Positions 12,221-24,426 of a stretch of DNA of 64,000 nucleotides are shown here, in pieces; the first letter of the stretch is position 1, and every line of letters starts with the position of its first letter. The notes below the pieces were generated by a model, which was not told where the DNA came from, did not search any database, and saw only the letters and a list, made by a program, of their open reading frames with translations. Source of the DNA: Blastomyces gilchristii SLH14081 (taxonomy: Eukaryota; Ascomycota; Eurotiomycetes; Onygenales; Ajellomycetaceae); the NCBI RefSeq assembly GCF_000003855.2, contig NW_003101681.1, positions 59,083-123,082 on the forward strand, in the 5' to 3' direction. A program made the translations under genes and the position numbers.

Positions 12221-15200
12221 CTATATCTGATCAATTTCCTCCTCTTCATATTCAGATATTTCTGAATTTAGTCATTTTCTTGTAGCTGCTTGAGTTTCTG
12301 ATAGAAAGTCTATTAAGTATTTAATTCCTGTCTCAGTTGAGAATAAGAATCTCATATTTAATTGATTTAGATCATACTTCTCTTTCAATCTGGCTCTGAG
12401 ACTATTGTATAATGTACAGTGTATTACAATATACTCAGGATTCTCATTTGCATTGCAGAATGAGCATTCTATTGAGTCAAATCTATCATCAAATCTTTCT
12501 ATATAAGATTTGAAATAGTCATGTTCTAGTTTCAGCTGTATTATAGCTGAGAATATTTTCTTTTTACATTTAATTGAACAAGATTTCCACTTAAGTTTTT
12601 TTTCAAATCTTGAATAATGTATACTCTTCTTTTGTTTCTGCCAGCTTTCATTTCACTTATCTAAACAAGATTCTTTTATTTTTCTCTTTATAAAAGACTA
12701 GAACATAATTTTTTGAATAGATCTGCTTAATTCTGCATTCTTTTTTACAGCTGAATCAGCTAATTCATTGTCATGAATATTCGTATGAGCAGAAACTCAG
12801 TGTAGATGAATTATCAGTGTTGATATTCTTCTCTTTTGAATTTTCAAAACAGAGTTTAAGATCAGTTCAAGATTCATTTGATTATTATGAATCTAACTAT
12901 TTCTAAGTCTTTTTAACACAGCTTGACTATCAGAGAATATTCATATCTCTTTCAAACTATTTCCTCTTTTATAAGATTTTATTTTAATGAGTTTAAAAGC
13001 TTTCACTATTACAAATAGTTCAGCATCAAAGACTTCAGATTCACAGTCTAAATTTCAGAAATCTGAGATAAAATTGATATTATCTTCAGTATAAGCAATG
13101 TCTGTGTTTAATCTATTCAAATTCTCATTTTTTGAGTCATCTGAATAAATCAGAATAGAGTCTTTTATATTGATTGTAGAAATTCACTTCAAATGCTGTT
13201 CATACTCTTTCTCTTTAGATAGTTCACTTATTTGCAAGTCTATAAGAGATTCAAGCTTTTCTCTTCAGAGAGATAACTTCTCATGATCAACTTTTTCAAC
13301 ATTTAAAGAAGAAAATTGATTTTTAATCAGAGAGTATAGTCTATAAAGTTGAGAAGACATTTTCTTTGAAGAATTATTTTCATTTCAATCAAGAAATCTA
13401 TTTCAATCCAGTTCATTTCCAGAGTTAATTGATGAAAATAAAGAAGAGACTCTTTCTCTGATTATATAATTTAAGCTCATCTTTATAACTCTCAGCACAT
13501 ACTTTATACAGGCCTTTTCAAATCTAATAGCAGGAGAAGGAATTGAAGCTTCAATTTTCATTGCTTTAATAGAAGATGATTTGAATGCTTCTAGAATTCT
13601 TCTCAAGGCTCTGTTTTGCAGACTTTGAAAGAGTTCAGTGAAATTCTCTTGATTATTTCATCAAACTTGAACTTCATAATCAGCTACTGATGTAATACAG
13701 GCTATATATAACTGTCTCATAGCCTGGAAGAATAGACCTCTCTCTGTAATTGATAGTCTGATTATATTGTTTAATAGCATTTCTGTCTTGACAGTTCTTT
13801 GTTGAATGTGATATTTAAAATTCAGCTTGAAGTTTAATCATACTTCTAATTATTTGATATTTACACTGGATTTAATCTCTCTATTTAAAAGAGTTAGAGA
13901 TAGTTCTTTCTCATTGAATCTAGAAAAGAAATGAATTATCTCAGTTTTATTCACATTAAATTGAATTTAATTGATATCTACTCTAATAAAGATTTCCTTT
14001 GTAGCTTCTTCAATCACTTTCAAATTCTCTTTGATAGTTTTTAAGCTGTAGACTAGATCAATATCATTCACATAACTTGAAGATTGCACTATTCTCATAT
14101 TTCTATTTTTGAATCGATATGTAGTGTATATTGCAAATAAAATAGATGAGATTGAAGATTCTTATGATACTTTCATTTTTATCTCAGTCTTGTCTTATTT
14201 CATTTCATTAAAGAAAAGTTGAATAATTCTTTTAGATATAAAACAGTTAACTCATTTTATTAGAGAAAGTGACAGTTTTAACATCTTCAAAGTCTGAATT
14301 AACTTTGACTTTGAAACATGATCAAATACTTCTTTTATATCAATAAAAACTGCAGTTGAGACCAGATCTTCATACTTTGCTATTTAAATATCATGAATAA
14401 CTGAGAGAACAGTGTCAATTGCAGAACATTATTTTCTATCTCTCATTTATTCACTGAATAAAAGAGAGTTATTAATAGAGCTTATAAAAGATAGTTGAGT
14501 AGCTATTATCTTTTTCAAAATCTTTTCTAGGCAGTTTAATAGAGATATTACTCTATATAACTTAGAAATTGAAGTTTTTCTATTAGATGTTATAAGAATC
14601 ACTTCAGTGACTTCTCTTCAGCATTCAGAATGATATTCATTTTTCAAGAGATTGAAAAAGAGCTCAAAATATTCATTCTTTAAGTAGGAATATGTATTTT
14701 GAATAATCAAGTGATTAATTGAATCAGGCCCTGCAGCAGTTTTAACAGAACTTGAGAAGATAGCTGACTCTAATTCATCTTGTGTAAGATCAGGTCATTC
14801 TCAGTCATTTTCATCAATATAGTTGAGAAGTGATATATTCTCTTTCTCTGAATCTGAATCTGAATCTGGTGAGTTCTGAAAGAGAATTCTTATGAAAACT
14901 TGACATTTTTTCTTAAAAGAGTTTGCTGTATATGATTCATTCTGAAACTTATATTCTAAGGCTGGAAGTTTTGCTACACTTCTTGTTTTAGTATAGTTAA
15001 AAGCTTTAAAAACTTCCTTCTCTTATGCTTCTTCAAGAAATTTATTCCAGCAGTCTGTTTTAGCTCTTTTAATATCTGAAAAATATTCATTTCTGACAGC
15101 TTTGAACTCTTCATCAGATATTACATCATTCTTTCAATCTCTTCTAGCAGTAGCTAATTCTTTTCTTTTAGATGAGATATTCTCATTTCACCAAGGTTTT

Positions 15201-15890
15201 GAATACTCAGAAGATTTTCTCTTTGAAATATTATCTCTAACACTTATTAGAATAATAGATGTAATAAGCTTCACTCTATTCTCAAGCATTTCATTTGAGA
15301 TATCTTGACCAGAATTTCAATATAGCTCATTCTATCTTTCAGATTTTAACAGTTTTATGCTTTCTTTAACTGCTTTTCAATCAGCTTTTTCAAAGTTAAA
15401 CTGATTAGAGAGAAGAGGATTTTCACTCATTTATTTTTCACTCAGTTCAATATTAAATTGAATAATCTCTTAATCTGATTCTGATGTCTTATTTAAATTA
15501 ATAAACCAGTTTACAAGTCTTCTTTTCATTAGATTTNNNNNNNNNNNNNNNNNNNNNNNNNNNNNNNNNNNNNNNNNNNNNNNNNNNNNNNNNNNNNNNN
15601 NNNNNNNNNNNNNNNNNNNNNNNNNNNNNNNNNNNNNNNNNNNNNNNNNNNNNNNNNNNNNNNNNNNNNNNNNNNNNNNNNNNNNNNNNNNNNNNNNNNN
15701 NNNNNNNNNNNNNNNNNNNNNNNNNNNNNNNNNNNNNNNNNNNNNNNNNNNNNNNNNNNNNNNNNNNNNNATTCAGATATGTTACTTTTCTTCAATTGAC
15801 TTTCATTATAGATAATTATACGCTGTATAGTATCAAACCTCATCTTCTTTATCTATAATATCGCTCACCAGAATATGAAGGTTCAGACAT
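12221..15890 (-). pseudogene. LINE-B ORF2: APE endonuclease, RT, RNase H, CCHC
   Basis: The encoded protein would nick the target and copy the LINE RNA in place. The likely start ATG is at 15890, in the same context as LINE-C (ATATCATGTCTGA), but an extra base shifts the frame soon after. The stop is at 12221-12223. The RT catalytic motif reads YVND instead of the YxDD of the family (near 14065). The RNase H end with NIHDNELADSAVKK lies near 12730-12780. The C-terminal Cys/His knuckle lies at about 12395-12470. Stops at former Trp and Gln codons are numerous, and most of the endonuclease is hidden in the N gap. It is inactive. Confidence 0.82.
15537..15770. other. Assembly gap (234 N) in LINE-B ORF2
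   Basis: Aligning the flanks to LINE-C places the gap over about 235 bp of LINE-C (roughly 52797-53031). The gap length is therefore about right and no large insertion is needed. The 104-residue open frame across it is an artefact of Ns. Confidence 0.95.
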
Positions 15891-16029
15891 GATATTAATC
15901 TTAGATTGAATTGATATCTGATTCTCCTTCTTTCATAGACAACTACTCTTGACTTTATCCTCAGACTTTTGAGATAGAAAGTAGTAGTAGCCTGAATGAG
16001 AAATAATATAATTATGCTCAGCATCAAAA

Positions 16030-17833
16030 TTCAGTTTCTGAAGTAGTATAAAATTAACTTTTTATTCAAATACAATTTGAAGACAAGAATAAATTCAATA
16101 TGAGTTTCTATTTACATTATTTTGAATAAATGTGATTTTTGAAGAGTTTTTAAACTTTTTTTATTATTTTTGTTGTATATTCATACTAAAAGAGAGTAGA
16201 GATAGAGTAGAATCTAGTCTCTATCATCAGATAGTAGATTATAACTATTCTGAAAAGTAGGGATCTCAACTGCTTGTATTATATCTAGTTTATTATCAGA
16301 GTCATTTCTCAATTCTCTAATCTTAACAGAAGTTTAAGAATTTAAATTCTGTTTACATTTAGCTGGAGAATTGAAGTTTGAAGATTTAGATAGTTGAGAG
16401 TTTCTTCTTTTTAAGCTTGTAGTTATAAGTCTACTGACTTGACTCTTCTCTTCAGTTCTAGATTGACTTTATGCCTTATCTTTTCTTCAGTTCTTTTAAG
16501 TTCTAGAAGTAAATATACATTCTTTTTGAGCTAGATGCATGTTTTTTCTTTACAATTAGAGCACTTTAAGTAGAGTATATTAACAAAATTTCATCTCTTT
16601 TTGAGCATATTTTTATATTTATGCTCACTAGTTTTTATTATTTCTGGCACAGAATACACATTTTGAGTCTCTAAAACATGAGATTAGAAACTGTTCATAT
16701 CTTTGACAGTTTGAACACTGTGTTTGAGCTTTGAGATTCATTCTTGAGTCTTTGTATTCATGAACTCTCATTTTCAAACCTGCTACTCTTACTTCAGAGA
16801 TCTTTAACTGTTCAAGTGTTTTTATATATACTAGAACAGAGGCATTTCTCCTGCTTTGTCTGAACTTAATTGAATTTAGTCATACAGACTCCTTTCTCAG
16901 TTGAATAGAGTTGTATTCTTTCAATTTATTTTTGAGAAGTAGCATTTCTTCTTCACAGTCAAAAGTTTCAACTGAAATATTATAAAGAATGAATTTGCTT
17001 CACTTTTCATCTCTTTCAGATAGAATTGTTGTATTTAGCAAAGATTCTACTACTGACTTTCAGAGATTCTTATTCTGAATAAGGAATTCAGTACTGAATT
17101 CAGGCATTGTAGTTAGAATGATGAAGTTTTCAAAGAATGATAACTCAATTGAAGCTATAACTGATTTTTGAACTTCAATATCAGTCATCAACTGAGAAAA
17201 GAACTGCTGATTAATTTCATTTCTGATTCGGAAAATGAGATTTGAGTTTAGCTTGTTTCTTTACAGAATGTCCTGGTTTGAGACTTTGAGAATAAGTCTT
17301 CTATTTCTGAAGATTTGAAAGTTTTTCTCTTTTTACATTTTCTTTTCTACTTTTCTATGAATAGAGGTATGAGCAGTATTCTTCTCAGTTTTCCCAGGAT
17401 TTTGAGCAGGTTTTGAGACAGCAGGTTTAGAGACAGCAGATTCAGCTGCTTGAGCATATATTTTCTTCTGATTCAAAGAAGAAGAAGAAGTAGGAAAAAA
17501 GGAAGAAGAAGAGCAAGATGAAGAGTCAGTGATTATACTAGGAATTTTCAATGTTTTTTGAACTGTGTTTGAGATTTCAAGTTTGAACTTGATCATCTTC
17601 TGTAGTTGTCTAGCCTGAGCATGAAGAATTAACAGAACTTCTTCATTCATCTCACTCAGACACTGCTTTCCAAGAATCTTGCTTACTTTTTCAAGTTCCT
17701 GTATTTCAAGAACTTGTTGTTTCTCTATTTCTTCTTTCTTTCTTCTCTTCAGAATTTCAATCTCAGGAATAGCATTTGAGAAAGCATCTTTTTCCACATT
17801 AACTGAGTGTATTTTTGAACTCATTGTTCTCAC
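16030..17833 (-). pseudogene. LINE-B ORF1: Gag-like protein with zinc knuckles
   Basis: The N-terminal 166 codons (17833-17333) are still open: a charged, probably coiled-coil region rich in Glu and Lys (KRRKKEEIEKQQ), then a Ser-rich linker and a Pro/Ala/Lys basic stretch. The middle is expected to be an RNA-recognition-like fold. Near 16550-16740 the frame shows QCSNCQRYEQFLISC and SKCVFCARN, the repeated C-x2-C-x4-H-x4-C type knuckles of Tad1/I-type ORF1. ORF1 would coat the LINE RNA. The frame is broken below 17333. LINE-C has no equivalent. Confidence 0.72.
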
Positions 17834-17837
17834 TCAA

Positions 17838-17915
17838 TGAAAAGTTGGTCAGACTGTTTCAATTGAGATATTTCTAAGTCTGTTTTCAATTGAAAAGTTG
17901 GTCAGACTGTTTCAA
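17838..17915 (-). repeat. Direct repeat in the LINE-B 5' leader
   Basis: A 25-bp unit containing GAAAAGTTGGTCAGACTG occurs at 17838-17862 and 17891-17915, a 53-bp period, just upstream of ORF1. Tandem 5' UTR units of this sort are often promoter or length-variable regions in LINEs. Only two copies are present. Confidence 0.6.
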
Positions 17916-18209
17916 AAGAAGAATAAAAGACTTTTGTGTATAAAACACCTGATTTTTTTCACACTAGTTCAGTAACTAGGTTAGATTTTTGAGATAAATC
18001 AATAAAATCTTTACAATCTCTTTCTTGAGATACAGTGAGGAAGAGTATGATATCAATTGATAATAAATCAGATGATATGACAGTTTTTGGCAGAAAAACT
18101 GACAAAAAATAAATCAATTTTTTGCAGAGAAATTGATTAAAACTATTCAATTTTATTCTAAATCATCCAATTCTCCTCACACAACAAGAGAATGAGAGAT
18201 TATTTAATA

Positions 18210-20660
18210 CAGTTATTTACAATCTGAATGACTGATTATATATGAATCATACATCTCTTGCATTATCTAAGTGTGTAAGAATTCAGAGTGAGAGACTCAA
18301 CATTATTCACAGAACTGTAGAGTGTTATTATCATTAATTAACTATTTCAAGATATCAGTTCTTATATATAGTTCTGAGTGAAATCAGAGTGCTTCTTAAT
18401 ATACTGTTTCAGTAAGTGTTTGAAGAAGTTCATCAGTTTAAGCTGTTACATGTTATAATTCATTCAGTGTAGATTCAGAAGAAGTTAAGATATCAGTATC
18501 AGTGTCAGTGTTAATGTCAGTAACAGTTCAGAGAGAAGATGTTCTAATCAGAGAAGTGTATATAGTGTCATGAGTTGATTTATCTTGATTAACTCATATC
18601 TTCAGATCTAGAAGCTGATGTTCTCAGTTCATTCAACAGATGTCTGTTATATTAGAAGGCATATCTTACTCTCATTATGAGAGAGTATCTGTCATCAAGT
18701 TCTGACTGCTGAGATAGTAGAGTATTGTAAAATGAAAGCAGCTTAAGAACTCAGATCATTGTATCTGTCATTCAGTAAGTTTATAAGTAGTTATGAAGTA
18801 CTTGAGATTCTTATAATCTGTGATTATCTCAAATTCAGTGACACTTCAAAGTTCAGAGTCTTATTCTTCTAGACAGTGTACAATTGTAAGAAGTTTCTTA
18901 TCATAGATCTCATAGTTGCATTCAACAGAACTCAGTTTCTTAAACATGAAGACATATAATTGTAAGACATCTTTATTATTATATTATAATATAGCTTTCT
19001 CTGTAACATAGTCAGAGAAGTCAGCTTCAACAACTGTTTTATAATCAGAGTTAAATATCATTAGTAGAGAGATATTGATAAACATCTTCTTTATCTGTGT
19101 AAATGCAGCTTCAGTGTTCACTGATCACTGAAATACTGAGTTCTTTCTAATGAGTTCTGTAAGTGATCTCATGATATCTGAGAAGTTTCATATAAATCAC
19201 TGATAGAAGTTAGTAAATCTGATAAAGCTTTGTATATCTTTCACAGTACATAGAGCTTCTCATTCAAGAATAGCAGAGACTTTCTCAGAATTCATTCAAA
19301 TTCTCTTGCCAGCTTCTATAATAAAATCTAGATATTTAATACTCTTGACTTTGAAGTCATACTTGTCAATATCTATTAATAGTTCTGCTTGTTATAATTG
19401 TTGTAATACTCTTTACACATGTTCTTGATGTTCTTTTCTAAACTCATCAGTGAAGATGAGAATGTCATTGAGATATAAGAATACAAATTCATCAAGGAAA
19501 TTCTGAAGTGCTCAGTTAATATACTTCTGAAATGTACTGAGAGTATTGATCAGTTGAAAGAGTGTAACTATTCATTCAAAGAGATCATAATATGTTCAGA
19601 ATGCTGTAAGTCATTCATCTTCTTCAGTGATACATATTTTATAAAATACAGTGATAATATCTAGTTTTATAAATTATTGAGCTTGTCTGATACAAGCTAG
19701 AGTTTTATTGATAACAGATAAAGAATAGCAGTTCTTCTTGATTAATCTGTTCAATTCTTGATAGTTCACACAGAATCAGAGTTCTTCATCTGATTTCTTT
19801 GCAAAGAGAATAGAAGCTGCAGTGAAAGAGTTACTAATATATATGAATTTCTTATTCAACAGATTATTGAGTATCTTCTAAAGAAGAAGAAGTTCATCTC
19901 AAGACATGTTATAAAGAGAGTCTTATAATGACTTGAGATTCTTATCATTCTTCTTTTCTAACTTGATACTGTGATCTACTTCTGAGCCTCATAAGAGAAG
20001 TATATTCATAGTGTTGTCTTGTCAGAAGATATCTAGATATTCATGATATTATTGAGAGAGTTTTATATGAGAATCTGTTATTATAATGTGAAATAACTTT
20101 TCTAGAGCCTTTTTAATATCAGTCAGACTGATAGAATAGATTGATACATAGTTCTGCTATTAGTGATTCTTTCAGTGACTTCTTTTTCTGAGCATTTCAT
20201 AGATGTTGATAGAGATCTGTATCAGATTCATAGTCTTATGAATATCATTCTAGTGAACTCTATTGTTGTTAGAGAATATTAAACTTCTGTTTCAAGTGTT
20301 TAATAAGATGCCTTGTTCAGATAGTCAGACAAGTTCTAATATAAGATTATAATCAAGATTATTCACTTCATATGTATAGATGTCTTCATACTGATGTTCT
20401 CTAACATCTATATTTAGTTTCATCATGTAACAGATGTAAACATCTTTTGAACTATTGAATTCTGCAAGAAGTCAGAGTTTTGATAAGAAAATACACTGAA
20501 GATTATAATGTCTTACAACTAAAGATTTAATCATTGTATAGTGACATAGATCACTGTTTATTATAACTTTCATATTATACATGTTATTAATCACAGTAGA
20601 TACAAGAATCACATTCATTGTTATTTTCTCTTCAAATTATTATCATCTGATCTCTTCATG
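18210..20660 (-). pseudogene. Chr-1 pol remnant: protease, RT, RNase H
   Basis: Protease lies at about 20440-20640, by similarity to Chr-3 27500-27780. RT lies at about 18990-19950, with the catalytic motif YLND (family YLDD) at about 19450-19480 and a following DILIFTDEF. RNase H lies at about 18300-18950. The stretch at 18500-18530 corresponds to the expanded hexamer array in Chr-4. All are interrupted by stops at former Trp and Gln codons. Integrase is missing. Confidence 0.72.
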
Positions 20661-20859
20661 CTTCTGTTTGTAAATTTGAATAGAAGCTAATCTTTTCTCT
20701 GTTTCACTAAGACATTCTCATAGTTATCTTCTAAATCTTTCTTCACTGCAATGTGATTAATGCAGACAGATACTGATTCATTCTTTGAATAAGAAGACAC
20801 TGATCTTTCTCTTGATTGAGAAGGCATATAGATTAATTAACAGTTGAAAGCAATGTGTT

Positions 20860-21826
20860 CTGATCAGTTACAGTTGATGTATACTTCATGTTGACATTGA
20901 TCAGTGACTTCTTCAGAAGTGATCTCAGAAACTCAGAAGCCTGTTTGAACAGTAGAAACTCTTGCTTATGTATACACATTCAAGTCTACTCAATTCATGA
21001 TATCTGCATTATTGTTATTCTTCAGCACAGATGTGTGAGTGGCTGAGTTATTTCTCAGTGCAGATGTGTGAGTGTAATATCTTCTGTCACTGTTCTATAT
21101 ACTCTTGAGCTTGATAAGATGATTATTCAATGTTCAGAGCTGTGTGTAGAAACCTTCATAAGTCTGGTCTTTGTCTATGCTTACAAGAGTCTGTAAGAGT
21201 TTGAAAGTTAATATCTTCTTAAGCATGCTAATTTTCATTTGATTCTCTCAAGATTGATCATCTACTTCTAGAATCTTGATATTGAAGTCAGGGATGAATA
21301 TTGTAAGAGAAGTGTTTCTCTGTCAGACACTTTGTAATCAATCTAACACTTTCTGTTGCATGGCAGTGTCTTGAAACAGAATATCAAGATATTTGATGAT
21401 ATTGTCAGATGTTTGTAATACTGGTTCACATGCTTTCATTTATAAATAGAACTTCTGTTTTACACAATCTTTCAATCATTCATTGATATATCAACCTTGA
21501 TTAGTTAGTGAATCAATGATATTTTCATTCACACTCAGTTTCATAAGCATTTTCATCCTTCATGATGAATAGAGAGTGAGATTGAAAGTATTAAAATATA
21601 TGAGAGTATCTAAGTGTTCTTTCAGTGCTTTTGTATTCAATTCTGTAGATGCTGAAATTGCATGAGTTTCTTATTGAGTTAATCATTGAATCTTCTCATA
21701 TTGAAGTTGTTGAGTTGCATGCATATCAGCTATCTGTTACTGTTGTAATTTCAACATTGCTTGAAGTCACTGTGGTATTACTTCTATGCTTGTGTTCAAG
21801 AGTTCTCTTATATTATTGTTAGACAT
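20860..21826 (-). pseudogene. Chr-1 gag remnant
   Basis: The start ATG at 21826 sits in the same position as in Chr-2 and Chr-5 and opens a conserved N-terminus (MSNNIRELL). A Gln-rich, helix-forming stretch follows (family reading QQQQIADMHA), then capsid-like sequence broken by stops. It lies between the leader and protease. No clear CCHC knuckle was found, which fits chromoviruses with short gag tails or is the result of decay. Confidence 0.6.
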
Positions 21827-22129
21827 GTTGTTCATTGAGTGTATAATATCTATGAAATCTTGAAGAAGTGTAATTATATGAATATCTTATACATCTGAGA
21901 GTCAGAACTCTCAGGTCTTTCACTGACATTCTCTTTGTAAGATCTTATTACAGAGTCAGAGTGACTAATGAGCAAGCTTCTATTTAGAAACTCAGTGTCT
22001 GCTTAACTGTGTTTCTCTTTTCTATATGTCATTACATGTTCAGATATCTCTCAATGAATAATTGTTTCTAATGAAAAGATAATGCTTGAATAATTGTTTT
22101 CAATAAGAAGACAATGAACATTTTTCTAG

Positions 22130-22438
22130 TATAAGAGGCCTATACTGAATAGATTGAAATGATATTGATAGGTCTTATATAACAAAGAGAAAAACATTAG
22201 AGAAGGAAAGAAAGAGAAAATGTAAGAATCAGTGATTAAAGTGAATATTTATACATATATGTAGTGATGTATGCAGTGGAGCTTCAGGGCGGAAGAATCT
22301 ATATGCATTTGTAATGACTGAGGATCAGTGATCAAGAATGGCCGAGAATCGGAGTGTATGTGTTCAAGAATGAAGTGATTGAAATCTGTGAAGTGTAATG
22401 AAATAGTCTATATAATTGATCGAGCGCAGCCCGTCACA
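22130..22438 (-). repeat. Chr-1 5' LTR (309 bp)
   Basis: The minus strand begins TGTGACGGGCTGCGC at 22438 and ends TCTTATA (from TCTTACA) at 22130, followed inward by the leader with AGATCTTACAAAGAG at about 21950. It matches the other chromovirus LTRs in the window. The GC-rich first 20 bp is a handy family tag. Confidence 0.82.
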
Positions 22439-22886
22439 AATAGTAAGTTTTATATTTTCAATATTCAATTTTATCTTTTCAATAATAATTTTTTTCTTTT
22501 TCACAGTAATTTTCTTCTTTTCAATCTTTAATTTAACTCTTTCAATATTCAACTTAATCTTCTCAATTTTAAGTTTGACTTTTTCAGTGAGACTGATAGA
22601 TATTTTTAAGACTTTTAATACAATAGTTATACTCTTCATTTTTTAATTTTCTGCTTTCTGTCAGTATATCTTTACTTTCTTAATTCACTTGAATAAATTC
22701 TTTACTATCTTTAGTATGACTGACTTGACTGATTTCTTTATTTCTGCCAGAGTGACCGATAAACACGCCTAGTTTAGATCAAATTTTCCCTTTTATCTTT
22801 GAATTTATTAAAGCATACTATACAATCTTTCTTTTCATAGTTATAGTTAGAACATAACTTTATGCTTTCCTAAACTTTGTTAGAAC
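22439..22886. other. Unique spacer between divergent chromoviruses, with heptad-coding repeat
   Basis: A 448-bp stretch between Chr-1 and Chr-2 LTRs with no match elsewhere in the window. About 22445-22590 is an irregular 21-bp tandem repeat. Read on the minus strand it encodes seven heptads of the type KLKIEKI, KLNIERV, KLKIEKK in an open frame of 91 codons (22364-22639) that runs on into the LTR. The rest is AT-rich with no recognised feature. It may be original, non-repeated DNA. A coiled-coil gene fragment is possible but unproven. Confidence 0.5.
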
Positions 22887-23208
22887 TGTGAACGGCTGCG
22901 CCTGATCAATTATATAGACGATCTCATTACACTTCATAGATTTCTGCTAAAAGCTCCGATTCTCAGTCACTGATTCTCAGCTGATTTCTGAAGAACTTAT
23001 GAAATTTCTATTCTTTCACTTGAAGCTTCATCTTGTACACTCTGAAATTTCTGTTCTTCCGCTCTGAAGCTTTATCTTGTACATGTATAAATATTCACTC
23101 TTATTGCTGATTTCTGCACTTTCTCTTTTTTTCCTTCTCTAATGTTTTTCACTTTTATTATATAAGACCTATATATTATACTGATCTATTCAGTGTAAAC
23201 TTCTTATG
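22887..23208 (+). repeat. Chr-2 5' LTR
   Basis: About 322 bp, from TGTGAACGG to the decayed end TCTTATG. It is orthologous in position to the Chr-5 5' LTR (48085-48377). The 5-bp flank AGAAC (22882-22886) would be its target site, but the partner is lost. Confidence 0.78.
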
Positions 23209-23511
23209 CTTGAAAAATGTTCATTATCTTCTTATTAGAAATAATTACTTATCAAGATATCTGAACATGTAATAATACAAAAGAAATAGAGAAATGAATA
23301 ACTAGTTAAGTGAATACTGAGTCTCTAAATAGAAGCTTACTTATCAGTCACTCCGACTCTGTAACAAGATCTCACAAAGAGAATACAAACTTATAAGAAG
23401 AATGTCAGTGAAAGATCTGAGAGTTCTGATATCTTATATGTATAAGATATTCATATAATTACACTTCTTCTGATTTCACAGATATCACACATTTAATGAA
23501 TAATATAGCTA

Positions 23512-24426
23512 TGTCTACTAATAATATAAGAGAACTCTTGAATACAAGTATAGACACAGTATCACAGTAACTCTAAGCAATGTTAAAATTACAATAATAA
23601 TAAATAGCTGATATGCATGTAACTCAACAATGTTAATATAAAGAAATTTAACAATTATCTCAATAAGAAATCTCTGCACAGACAATTTCAACACTGATAA
23701 AATCAGATATGAATATAATATAAGTACTGAAGAAATACTTAGACACTCTCACATATTTTAATATCTCTGATCTCACTCTCTATTCATCATGAAAATTAAA
23801 CATGCTTGTAAAACTAAGTGTAGATGAAGATGTCATCAGTTTATTAACCAATCAAGATTGATATATTAATAATCAATTGAAAGATCACATAAAACAGAAG
23901 TTTTATTCATAAATGAAGACATGTGAATCAGCACTATATACATCTGATAAGATTATTCAATATCTCAATGTTCTCTTCAGAGATACTGCTATATAACAGA
24001 AGATATTAGATTGATTACAGAGTACTTAACAGAGAAATACTCCTCTCGCAACATTTATTCCTGACTTTGATATCAAGATTCTAGAAGTAGGTAATCAATT
24101 CTGAGAGAATTGAATAAAGATTAGCATGCTTAAGAAGATACTAACTCTTGAACTGCTATAAGCTATTATAAGTATAGATGAAGACCAGACTTATAAACAC
24201 TTCTGCATATAACTTCGGATATTAAATGATCATCTTATTAAGCTTAAGAGTATACAGAATAATAGCAGAGAATAATACATTTATACACCTGTGTTAAAGA
24301 ATAATACAGATGTCATGAATTGAGTAGACTTAAATATCTATATATAAATAAGAGTCTTTATTATCTGAACAGACTTCTGAGTCTCTGAGATTACTTCTGA
24401 AGAAGTTACTGATTAATGTTAATAAG
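23512..24426 (+). pseudogene. Chr-2 gag remnant
   Basis: The ATG at 23512 opens MSTNNIRELLNTS, followed by a decayed Gln-rich stretch and the helical capsid region. It aligns with Chr-3 (26290-27280), Chr-1 and Chr-5 gag. Multiple TAA and TGA codons stand where Gln and Trp codons are expected. It is cut by MITE-1 at 24427. Confidence 0.65.

Larger units (their letters stand above)
11842..18197 (-). mobile_element. LINE-B, near full-length Tad1-like LINE (ORF1 + ORF2)
   Basis: A 6.36-kb minus-strand non-LTR retrotransposon: 3' (AAT)n tail (on plus as (ATT)n near 11845), 3' UTR, ORF2 (endonuclease, RT, RNase H, CCHC), ORF1 with zinc knuckles, and a 5' leader with a 53-bp repeat. AGATTACTC before it and AGATTATTT after it may be a decayed duplication. 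On the right, homology of Chr-1 to other chromoviruses starts exactly there. The left flank does not continue Chr-1, so that end is less certain. A gap of 234 N lies within ORF2. Confidence 0.82.
18198..22438 (-). mobile_element. Chr-1, chromovirus-type Ty3/gypsy element, 3'-truncated
   Basis: A minus-strand copy of the family also seen as Chr-2 to Chr-5: 5' LTR (22130-22438), leader (21949-22129), gag, protease, RT and RNase H. It stops at the LINE-B junction and lacks integrase, chromodomain and 3' LTR. It is arranged head to head with Chr-2 across a 448-bp spacer. Confidence 0.82.
22887..24426 (+). mobile_element. Chr-2, chromovirus fragment (5' LTR, leader, gag)
   Basis: It starts with a TGTGAACGGCTGCG LTR (22887-23208) and has a leader containing AGATCTCACAAAGAG (near 23362). 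Gag begins at ATG 23512 (MSTNNIRELL) and runs to 24426, where MITE-1 begins. No pol follows: right of the MITE a different element's LTR starts. The fragment is truncated by the event discussed under MITE-1. Confidence 0.8.

Noticed and set aside
15529..15843. 104-codon frame on the minus strand.
   Set aside because: It spans the 234-bp N gap; the frame is artificial.
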